NCBI GenBank assembly: GCA_036494575.1
Contig: DASXOE010000018.1
Location: forward strand, 1 to 64,000
Direction: 5' to 3'
From: DASZFV01 sp036494575
GTDB lineage: Bacteria > Myxococcota_A > Polyangia > Fen-1088
DNA: 64,000 nucleotides
The notes under the pieces are model-generated. The model made no database searches, was not told the origin of the DNA, and worked only from the letters and a program-made list of their open reading frames with translations. Made by a program: the position numbers and the translations under genes. This document shows positions 53,682-64,000 of the stretch, piece by piece; position 1 is the stretch's first letter, and the number at the start of each line of letters is the position of its first letter.

Positions 53682-54654
53682 ATGATAGGGGCCAAATGTT
53701 GGTTGCTTGACCGCGAGCGGCGGGAGCGCTATCTGCAACGGCTCATTATGGTCGGTTTCGGGCCCCACAACCCGGCTGCAAATGCTCCGACAAGCCCCTC
53801 CATGGACGCTCCCAAAAGCTTCGCGAGGGCTCCATCCTTCTTTAGTGTTGAGGCCAACGCGCCGACGTTTCCGGCTGCGTTGCGCCAGCTTCCGAAGCCT
53901 CCCGAGCGCCTGTGGACCCGGGGCCGACTGCCCCGAGCGGGCGAGCGCCTGCTTGCCATCGTCGGCTCTCGGGCCGCGTCCGGCGCGGGCTGCCGGATCG
54001 CCGAGCGTCTGGCCGCAGCGGCCGTGGGCGCCGGCGCGGGGGTCGTCTCGGGCGGCGCGCTCGGCATCGACGCGGCCGCGCATCGTGGCGCCATCGGGGC
54101 GGGCGGCGCGACCTTCGCCGTGCTCGGCTGTGGCGTCGACGTGATCTACCCGGACCGTCATGGCCCGCTCTTCGAGGATGTTGTCCGCGCGGGCGGCTTG
54201 CTCTCGGAGTACGCGCCGGCCACGCCGCCGCGCGCGGGTCAGTTTCCCGTGCGCAACCGCATCGTCGCCGCGCTCGCCGAGGCGACGATCGTCGTCGAGG
54301 CGAAGCAAGGCTCGGGCGCGCTCATCACGGCGCGGCTCGCGCGCGGGCTAGGCCGCCGCGTCCTCGCCGTGCCGGGCAGCGGCGGGTGCGATGAGCTCAT
54401 CGCGTCGGCAGCCGCGCTGCCCGTCGACGACGAACGCGCGCTCTTCGAGCGGCTCGCGGGCGTGGCCCCTCCGACGCCCGAGGTCCCGCCCAGCCTGGCC
54501 GCCCTCGTCGGCGCGTTGCGGGCGGGGGCGACGGCGCCCATCGATCTGGCGTTGCGCATGGGGGCGACGTTGCCCGAAGTGCTCGCGGCGCTCGCGGAGG
54601 CGGAGCTTTCCGGGTGGGCGCGGCGCCTTCCCGGCGGACGATTCGAGGTGCTTC

Positions 54655-54665
<11 letters not shown>
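53682..54665 (+). CDS. dprA: DNA-processing protein DprA
   Basis: The frame gives 327 residues. Core DprA Rossmann fold: 'LLAIVGSRAASGAG', 'GVVSGGALGIDAAAHRGAI', 'FAVLGCGVDVIYPDRHGPL', 'LLSEYAPATPPRAGQFPVRN' region, 'VVEAKQGSGALITARLA', 'VLAVPG'. A C-terminal winged helix ('PIDLALRMGATLPEVLAALAEAELSGWARR') follows. DprA loads RecA on incoming DNA in transformation. The N-terminal SAM domain is absent. The first ~40 codons look atypical, and the true start may be ATG 53748 or 53802; none has a clear ribosome site. Confidence 0.9.
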
Positions 54666-57366
<2,701 letters not shown>

Positions 57367-58142
57367 CGGCGGGCGCGGCGTCGTCGTCGCGGCGGCGCTC
57401 GCCGTCGCGCCGCGGGCGGCGCTCGCCGTCGACGCGTTCGAGATCCAGGTCTACGACGGCACGGCGAACCCGGCCGGCGATCCGGGCCTCGAGCTGCACG
57501 TCAACGACGTCGTGCGCGGGTTGACGACGGCGCCCGCGCCCGAGCTGGCTCCCAATCATCAGGCGCACTTCACGCTCGAGCCCTCGTACGGCGTGACGCC
57601 CTACTGGGAGCTCGGCGGCTACTTGCAGAGCGCGCTGCGCGCCGACGGGGCGTTCGACTTCGCGGGCGCGAAGCTGCGCTCGAAGCTCGTGACGACGCGG
57701 GCCTGGTCCTCCCGCGCGCGCCTCGGCATCAACGTCGAGGTGAGCGGCTTGCCCCGGCGTTACGAGGCGGACGGCTGGGCGATCGAGGTGCGGCCCATCG
57801 TCGCGTACGACCTCGGACCTGTCCGCTTGGCCGCGAACCCCATCGTCGACGTCTCGCTCACGGGCGCCGGCGCCTCGTTCGAGCCGGCGGCGCAGGCGCT
57901 CTACGAGGTCCCGGGGGCCGTCTCGGTGGGGCTCGAATACTACGCGGGCCTGGGCGGGCTCGTGCACCTGTCCCCGGTGCGCGCGCAGGAGCATTACCTC
58001 TACGAGGTCGTGAACCTGCTGCGCGTGCGGAGCTTCGAGCTGAACGTCGGCGTGGGCGAGGGGTTGACGTCCGCCTCGAACGCCCTCGTGGCCAAGCTCA
58101 TCCTCGGCTACGTGCTCGAGCGGCGCCCGCGGGGCGCAGACG

Positions 58143-61100
58143 TCACCTCAAGGTGATGCGCACGGTGTGGGCCGCGCCGTCGCCGAGATCGGCGCGGAGC
58201 TGCCACGGGCCAGCCGCCATGGCGTGGATGTCCATCAGCAAGTCGTACTCCCGCAGGAGCGGGTTGTAGACGAAGGTGTTGCCGATGACCGGCGGCAGGC
58301 CTGCGGCGGGGTGCTCGACGCCGACGTTTCCAGCGGCGTCGATGCGCGCGTCGGTGAGTCGCACCACGAGATCCCTGATGCCCGCGCTCCCGTCCGCGAG
58401 CGCGAAGCGTACGAGGACGGGGATGGGCCGCAGGAAGACGGACGTCCCGTTGTTGTTGATGGGCGGCAGGAAGCCGCCGAAGGACACGCGCACACGCACG
58501 AGGAACGAGCTCGTCGCGCGGTTGCCCGAGGCGTCCGTCGCCGAGCAGTGGACGGTCGTGTCACCCAGCGGGAACAGGCTGCCCGAGGCCGGCGCGCACG
58601 ACACGACGGGGTGCGGATCCGTGTCGTCCTTCGCCGTCACGCTGTACGAGACACGAGTGCCGAGTCGGCTCGCCGCCGTGACCTGGATCGTCGCCGGCAG
58701 ATGGAGCACGGGCGGCGTCGAGTCGCCGACGACGACCGCGAAGTGCGCGGGCGGCGACGTGTTGCCGTGACGGTCGGTGGAGGCGCACGTCACGATCGTC
58801 GTGCCCACGGGGAAGAACGAGCCCGACGGGTGGTTGCACGTCACGGGGTCGGCGCCGTCGACGAGGTCCGTGGCGCACGTCGCGTAGGTGACCGCGCCGC
58901 CGCTGGGGCCCGCGGCGAGGACACGCAGATTGGGCAGCGGGCAGAGCGAGGGCGGCGTCGTGTCGACGACCGTTACGGGGAACGACGCTGAGGTCGTGTT
59001 CCCGGCGCCGTCGGTGGCCTGGCAGGTCACGGTCGTCGTCTCGTCGAGCGAGAACAGTGCGGGCGACGCGGGGACGCAGTCGACGGGCAGCGCGCCGCTC
59101 ACGACGTCGGTCGCCGAGGCGTCGAACGACACGAGCGCGCCGAGCGCGCTCTGCGCCTCGGCCGTGATGGGTCCGGGCACGGTGACGACGGGCGGTCCAT
59201 CGACGACGAGGACGCCGAAGCCGCCCAGGCCGACGGCCTGCGTGGCGGGATCGATGGCCGTGCATAGCACGAGCGTCGGTCCGACGTGGAAGAGCGTGCC
59301 CGAGACCGGCGTGCAGTCGAGCTGGGCCGGCGTTCCCGCGGCGGTCGTCGCCGAGGCCGCGTAGCTGACGATCGTGCCGCTCGGGCCGTCGGCCGGGACG
59401 GTGATCGGTCCTGGCAGCGTGAGCGTGGGGAGATTGCCGTTGCCCGTGGTGACACCCACGAGCGTGTCGTCGGAGGGGCAGCCCTCCTGCCAGCCGCCGC
59501 CCACGCGCGAGTCGACGACCTGAGAGATCTTCATCTGGTGCCAGCCCGGCGGCAGGTCGAACGAGAGACTCCAGTTGCCGTTGTCGTTGGCGCGCGTCGT
59601 CCACACGCGGTTGCCGACGTGGATGTTGACGTCGGCGTCGGGCAGCGCGCAGTCGGGGCCGTTCGCCCCGTTCGCGGGATCGCAGTTGCCCTCGCCGAAC
59701 TTGAGCGTCCCCGACGTGACGAACGTCTGTCCGCGGAAGGGCAACTGGAGGCGCGGCGGCGGCACGTGGAGCTCGATGCGGCTCTTGGGCGTGCCGGCGA
59801 CGTTGGCATAGGCGCGGAAGTGCGCGACGACGTCGTCGGGCGTCGCGTTCGTGGGCGGGTCGGGCGCCTGGAAGAAGTAGATGAGGTGCTTGCCGGGCGG
59901 AAGGTTCAGCGACGTGTGGAACGTGAACGATCCGTCGGGTAGAGGCGTCTGGTCGACGACGACGTCGCGCCCGAGGAGCTGGAGCGGGGCGCGGCCCGTC
60001 TCCTCGGCGATGCGGAGCCTGCCGAAGCTCGCCTCGGCGTACGGGATCGTCCCCTTGACGTCGAAGACCCCCGGGTTGGGCGGCGCGTTCAGGCTGCAAT
60101 CGATCTCGGCGCCTGTGCGCGGAAACTCGACGGTGGGCGGGCGAATGCCGACGCTCACGTAGACGGGGTTGCTACCGCCGACGATGGGCGGCGTGCACGC
60201 GGCCGTCGTGAAGACGAGCTTGTGCCAACCCTGGGCCGGGGCCGCGGGGCTCCCGGCCGAGAGCTGGACGTGGTCGTTGATGGCGCCGTTGCCGGCGGCC
60301 GTCACCGTCGACGTCAGCGTCGTGCCCGTGCCCTCGTCGCACACGTTGACGGCGCCCGGCGTGGCCGTGCCCGTCACGGGGAAGGTGTCGTTCGCGGGGT
60401 TGGGGCTGGCCGTCGGATCGCGCGGCGACGTGATGACCGGCGGCGGTGGCGACGCGGGCGCGAGCGCCGAGACCGTGACCTGCCAATCGACGGATGTGCT
60501 GTCGGCGCAGAAGGCCGCGGGGGGCGCCACGCAAGACGCGCCCGGGTAACTGCGCTGCGTGAGGCGCAGCGTGTACGTCCCGTACGCCGCGACCGGGATG
60601 TCGCCGGCGTAGGTGCCGTCGCCCGCCACGGAGAGCACGACGTCGGTGCCCGTGCCCTGGACGTGCGCGAGCACGGAGCCGCCGAGGACGCCGCCCATGC
60701 CCGACACGTGAATCGAGGTCGCCGCGTTGTAGACCTGGCCGCCCGGGCGCGGCTGCTCGAGCACGGGCGGCGGCGGCGTCCCGGCGGCGCCATCGGAGGT
60801 CGGGGCGAGGACGTTCACGAGCGGCAGGCCGTTCGGGCCCACTGGCGGCGCGAGCGAGAGATCGGGTGTGGCGCCCGAGGCCAGCGGCGTCGTGAGATCG
60901 GCCTCGGTACCGCCGTTCTTCGTCGCGACCATGACGAGGTTGAGGCCGGCGCCGCTCGCGCTCGGCGCGACGGCCGGGTACAGGACCATCGTGGGCACGG
61001 GGCCACGCGGCTGGCGCGGACTCGCCCAGATGAGCTGCACCGTGTTGTCGCTCGTCGTGACGTCGACGGTGGCGCGGACGCGATAGCGGACGCCCGACTG

Positions 61101-64000
61101 CAGCGGGATGGGCGTGCCAGGGCGCGCCTGCGTCGTCGGGCTCGGCAGCGGGTTCTTGCAGGTGAGGCCGCAGACCGTCCCGACCTCCGTGACGCACTTT
61201 GCGTCCCAGACGGGCTCCGTCGAGTAATACGACAGATAGCCGCCATCGCAGCAGAAAGGATCCTTGGCGCAGATCGAATCCACGCATGGGTCGCAGGCCG
61301 ACTGGGTGATCGTCGACGCGGTGAGCTTGTCGCCGAGCGCGCAGATGTCGTGCGGCGCGCAGCCCGTGAGGGGGGGCCCGACCGGCACGGGCGCCACGAT
61401 CGTCGCGCTGCCGATCTCGAGGTGCGCGTCCCCGGCCGCGAGGAGCGTGAACTCGTACGTGTCGGAGTACAGCGGAACGATCTCGCCCTCCCAGAGGATC
61501 GAGTAGGTCGGCGGAAGGACCCCGGCCGGGAGCACGGTCGTCGCCGATTGCTCGACGGCGGCGTCGAGGCGCGCGGCCGACGCGCCCGTGAGCCCCGGGT
61601 TGTCGAAATAGGTCGCCCGCAAGCCCGTGCCCTCGCCGGGGACCACGCGGTAGAGGTTGCCCGACGGGATGGTCTGCTGCGCGAGCGCGCCCGGCGGTTG
61701 CCAGGTGAGACCGGGGTCGGTTCCCGTGGCCGGCGGCGCCGCCTGGAAGCGATCCCAGCGGAGGTAGTAGCGCCCGCCCTGCTGGAGGTCGACGCTGCCG
61801 CTCGTCGGACCGGGGCCGGCGAACCAATCGACGACCTTCTGACCGTTCACGGTGACGCGGCTCGGCTGCGATGCGGCCGAGAAGACGTAGGTCCCGGTCG
61901 TGGGCGCCTCGATCCAGCCCGTGAGGACCTGCCCGAAGGTGCGCCCGTCGGCGGCGGCGGACGTGTCTGCGGGCTCGCACGCCTCCGCGGCCGCCGCGCA
62001 GTCGTCGGTCCAAGCGGTCGCGCAGCAGCCACCGAGGCCACCCTTCGCGCAGACGGACGCCGCGCAGGTGCTGCACGAGCTCGCGAGCGCCGTGCCCGCG
62101 AGGTGCTCGCTGTGATCGCAGGTCGGCACGTGCACGATGCCGTTGCGGAGCAACGTCGGAGGCGCCGCGGGTCCGTCGGGCGTCTCGGTGTCGAGCGCGT
62201 AGGCGAAGACGTTGCCTTTCGTCGCCAGCGGCAACGTGAACGAGAAGCCGTGCCTCGCCGACGCGTGGCCGAGCCCGTCGCAGGTGGTGCCCACCTCGCC
62301 GGCGAGCGGCGCGGCCAGCGCCTCGTCGGCGTAGATCGTGCCGAGCAGCGCTCCGCCGTGCTCGCGGGGCGCGCCTCCGTAGATCGCGACGGGGACGGCC
62401 GTGCCCGGCCACTCGGGATCGCAAGCCCAGCCCTGGATCGTCGCGGAGGTCCCGCCCGTGCTCACGCCGGCCGTCGTCTCGACGGCGCCGCCGGGGCCGA
62501 TGAGGTACTTCTGGGGCGCCGTCGGCGGCGCGGCGTCGCGCGGCCACACCTTGCCGAGCGGCCACCACGGACCCGTGCCGCCCGGGACGTCCTGGCAGAG
62601 ATCGTTGCGGTCGGCGACGCACGACGCGTCCCAGACCGGCTGGGGCAACGTCGGGTCGGCGCTGCAGCAGTGAGGGAACTTGCGGCAGACGGCCGTCGTG
62701 CAGGGGCTGCAGTCCCAAGGCAACGCCGTGCCGATCTCGGCCTCGTTGTGCTGACAGTAATTCGGAGAGAAGATCTCGACGCGCGGATCGGCCGTGAGGG
62801 GATTCGCGAAGCGCGCGTCCTCGAAGTGATCCTCCTCGAGGCGGTCGATGTCGGCGAAGCTCGCGCACTGGCCCACGGGCGAGAGATCTCGCCAGCGCGT
62901 GCGCTGCAGCGCCGTGACCTTGAGGCTCGGGTCCGACATGAGCGGCGTGAACGTCACGAAGTACTCCTGCGCGAACATCCAGAGCGAGTCTGGGTTGAGC
63001 GCGGAGAGCGGATTCTGGATCGCGTTCGGCCAGACGAACTGCCGCGTGTCGAAGAGATCGACGAACGTGCCGTTGCGCGTGAAGCTCTGGCGGTCTTGGC
63101 AGTAGCCGGCGCGCGCCGCCGTCTTGCATGCGTCGTAGAAGGGCTTCATGTCGAAGTCCTTCTCGACCCAGTCGTTGATCGTGTCGTCGAAGAACCAGGT
63201 CGTGTCGTGACGCCACGGCCGGTAGCCCCAGATGCGGGCGCACTTCGCGGCGACGCCCGTCGCCGTGCAAGCGAAGATGAACTTGCCCGGCGTCGCCGGA
63301 TCCTCGGGGATCGCCATGGCCGTCGCGGCGCCCGTCACGTCGTGGAACGGGCACAGCGAAGCCCACTGGCCGCTCGCGGGCTGGAAGAAGAAGATCTCGT
63401 AGAGCGTGATGTCGTCATTGGCCTGGCTTGCCGCCCGGTGTAGCTCGTTCGGCACGGGATCGGGCCGCTCGCGCGCGATGTAGAGATCGAGATCCTCGGC
63501 GGGGTTGCCGTTCGCGTCGACGAGGTGGGCCGTCGCGAAGTGCCCGACGGCCGAGCCGCCGCCCACGGAAATGTAGGTCCCCGCGCCCGTGCTCATCGTG
63601 GGGTTCGCCGTCAGCTCGATGGCCACGGGGCCGCTGTCGGACGTCGTTCCTCGAATGTCGACGGACCCGATGTCGACGCCGTTGATGTCGGAGGCGACGA
63701 CATCCGTGCCGAGCAGCGCGACACCCTGGGCGGAGAAGCCCTGCGCGGAGAAACCCTGCGCCGAGAAACCCTGGGCGCTGAAGCCCTGGGCGGAGAAGCC
63801 CTGCGCCGAGAAACCTTGCGCGGAGAAACCCTGCGCCGAAAAGCCTTGCGCGGAGAAGCCCTGGGCGGAGAAGCCCTGGGCGGAGAAGCCTTGCGCCGAG
63901 AAGCCTTGCGCGCTGAAGCCGGCCCACGCGCCCGCGGGCGCGCCGAGGACGAGCGCGGCCAAGATGACCGCACGGACCGAGATCCGACCTTTTGTGATCT
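58143..64000 (-). CDS. Giant exported protein: GFSAQ repeats, ADYC-like, PA14-like and HYR domains (5' truncated)
   Basis: More than 1,950 residues. The frame is open to the right edge with no start codon in 63963-64000, and the signal peptide core ('SVRAVILAALVLGAPAGAWA') needs its basic start beyond 64000. Then come 13 GFSAQ repeats (63726-63920), an ADYC-like region ('CARIWGYRPWR', 'RAGYCQDRQSFTRNGTFV') at ~63,350-63,000, and three Cys-rich modules of pattern 'CTTAVCRKFPHCC'/'WDASCV' (~62,750, ~62,050, ~61,300). Two PA14-like beta domains (~61,950-61,720 and ~61,640-61,370) follow, then Ig-like strands (~60,800-59,900), four HYR domains (~59,450-58,490; e.g. 'VTCQATDGAGNTTSASFPV'), and a final beta domain. 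It is a surface or secreted adhesin-like protein. Confidence 0.85.
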   Translation of the reverse strand, partial: ITKGRISVRAVILAALVLGAPAGAWAGFSAQGFSAQGFSAQGFSAQGFSAQGFSAQGFSAQGFSAQGFSAQGFSAQGFSAQGFSAQGFSAQGVALLGTDVVASDINGVDIGSVDIRGTTSDSGPVAIELTANPTMSTGAGTYISVGGGSAVGHFATAHLVDANGNPAEDLDLYIARERPDPVPNELHRAASQANDDITLYEIFFFQPASGQWASLCPFHDVTGAATAMAIPEDPATPGKFIFACTATGVAAKCARIWGYRPWRHDTTWFFDDTINDWVEKDFDMKPFYDACKTAARAGYCQDRQSFTRNGTFVDLFDTRQFVWPNAIQNPLSALNPDSLWMFAQEYFVTFTPLMSDPSLKVTALQRTRWRDLSPVGQCASFADIDRLEEDHFEDARFANPLTADPRVEIFSPNYCQHNEAEIGTALPWDCSPCTTAVCRKFPHCCSADPTLPQPVWDASCVADRNDLCQDVPGGTGPWWPLGKVWPRDAAPPTAPQKYLIGPGGAVETTAGVSTGGTSATIQGWACDPEWPGTAVPVAIYGGAPREHGGALLGTIYADEALAAPLAGEVGTTCDGLGHASARHGFSFTLPLATKGNVFAYALDTETPDGPAAPPTLLRNGIVHVPTCDHSEHLAGTALASSCSTCAASVCAKGGLGGCCATAWTDDCAAAAEACEPADTSAAADGRTFGQVLTGWIEAPTTGTYVFSAASQPSRVTVNGQKVVDWFAGPGPTSGSVDLQQGGRYYLRWDRFQAAPPATGTDPGLTWQPPGALAQQTIPSGNLYRVVPGEGTGLRATYFDNPGLTGASAARLDAAVEQSATTVLPAGVLPPTYSILWEGEIVPLYSDTYEFTLLAAGDAHLEIGSATIVAPVPVGPPLTGCAPHDICALGDKLTASTITQSACDPCVDSICAKDPFCCDGGYLSYYSTEPVWDAKCVTEVGTVCGLTCKNPLPSPTTQARPGTPIPLQSGVRYRVRATVDVTTSDNTVQLIWASPRQPRGPVPTMVLYPAVAPSASGAGLNLVMVATKNGGTEADLTTPLASGATPDLSLAPPVGPNGLPLVNVLAPTSDGAAGTPPPPVLEQPRPGGQVYNAATSIHVSGMGGVLGGSVLAHVQGTGTDVVLSVAGDGTYAGDIPVAAYGTYTLRLTQRSYPGASCVAPPAAFCADSTSVDWQVTVSALAPASPPPPVITSPRDPTASPNPANDTFPVTGTATPGAVNVCDEGTGTTLTSTVTAAGNGAINDHVQLSAGSPAAPAQGWHKLVFTTAACTPPIVGGSNPVYVSVGIRPPTVEFPRTGAEIDCSLNAPPNPGVFDVKGTIPYAEASFGRLRIAEETGRAPLQLLGRDVVVDQTPLPDGSFTFHTSLNLPPGKHLIYFFQAPDPPTNATPDDVVAHFRAYANVAGTPKSRIELHVPPPRLQLPFRGQTFVTSGTLKFGEGNCDPANGANGPDCALPDADVNIHVGNRVWTTRANDNGNWSLSFDLPPGWHQMKISQVVDSRVGGGWQEGCPSDDTLVGVTTGNGNLPTLTLPGPITVPADGPSGTIVSYAASATTAAGTPAQLDCTPVSGTLFHVGPTLVLCTAIDPATQAVGLGGFGVLVVDGPPVVTVPGPITAEAQSALGALVSFDASATDVVSGALPVDCVPASPALFSLDETTTVTCQATDGAGNTTSASFPVTVVDTTPPSLCPLPNLRVLAAGPSGGAVTYATCATDLVDGADPVTCNHPSGSFFPVGTTIVTCASTDRHGNTSPPAHFAVVVGDSTPPVLHLPATIQVTAASRLGTRVSYSVTAKDDTDPHPVVSCAPASGSLFPLGDTTVHCSATDASGNRATSSFLVRVRVSFGGFLPPINNNGTSVFLRPIPVLVRFALADGSAGIRDLVVRLTDARIDAAGNVGVEHPAAGLPPVIGNTFVYNPLLREYDLLMDIHAMAAGPWQLRADLGDGAAHTVRITLR
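63726..63920 (-). repeat. Thirteen 15-bp repeats encoding GFSAQ
   Basis: Thirteen in-frame copies of GGCTTCTCCGCCCAG-like units (minus strand) encode Gly-Phe-Ser-Ala-Gln. Units differ only at a few third positions plus TCC/AGC serine choices, so the amino-acid sequence is exact while the DNA varies slightly. The region directly follows the signal peptide. Confidence 0.95.

Noticed and set aside
60222..63443. A 1,073-codon plus-strand frame opposite the giant surface protein
   Set aside because: Arg/Gly/Ala-rich shadow without motifs; the minus strand has clear domains and repeats.
63726..63920. 15-bp repeats considered as a CRISPR array
   Set aside because: Units are contiguous with no spacers and encode perfect pentapeptides.

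Overview
The window reads as a chromosomal segment of a very GC-rich deltaproteobacterial-type bacterium, most likely a member of the Myxococcota. The basis is overall composition (about 70% GC by eye), lipoproteins with long Gly/Ala/Ser linkers, a Ser/Thr kinase with a PEGA tail, an ADYC-like/PA14/HYR giant surface protein, and many outer-membrane barrels. This assignment is inference from gene content, since no rRNA is present. I see no tRNA, rRNA, CRISPR array, transposase or phage gene.

Layout. 1-10.6 kb: tail of an acidic protein, an SCP2-like protein, a divergent SppA-type peptidase with an outer-membrane-like N-terminal domain, a coupled pair (secreted zinc metalloprotease and barrel protein), and a two-domain barrel protein. 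10.6-14 kb: coupled clpX-like and metF, then enolase. 14.2-18.3 kb: an esterase, a visibly AT-richer two-gene module (OLD/ABC-like ATPase plus a small Toprim-like protein), an acyl-CoA dehydrogenase and an FHA protein. 18.3-28.4 kb: two minus-strand clusters for System I cytochrome c maturation (ccmC-ccmD-small membrane protein; ccmF/ccmH fusion-two accessory proteins-ccmA-ccmB), separated by an aminotransferase and a lipoprotein. 28.5-35.5 kb: inward-rectifier K+ channel, expansin-like lipoprotein, methyltransferase, siroheme nitrite/sulfite reductase with a partner protein, DUF3788-like protein, DedA. 35.5-41.3 kb: asnS operon and a pirin-EVE-glyoxalase-ferredoxin operon. 41.5-48.3 kb: CpxP-like protein, HtrA-like protease, branched-chain aminotransferase, PH-domain membrane protein, kinase, micro-lipoprotein, SDR, barrel protein. 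48.5-64 kb: GT2 synthase, thioredoxin, hemX-hemA-hemC, dprA, topA, a barrel-like protein, and a giant repeat-containing surface protein running off the right edge.

How the genes work together. The hem genes supply heme. CcmABCD and the CcmF/H fusion export heme and attach it to c-type cytochromes. The siroheme reductase draws on the same tetrapyrrole precursors. Many genes are coupled by 1-11 nt overlaps. Several are preceded by a TATACT/TACACT-type -10 box only 6-10 nt before the start codon, which suggests leaderless or nearly leaderless transcripts.

The best candidate for an undescribed system is the ATPase/Toprim-like pair at 15,087-16,567: compact, overlapping, compositionally foreign, and resembling a minimal version of OLD/PARIS-type anti-phage modules. 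Starts were chosen by eye and homology was judged from memory of families, with no database search.
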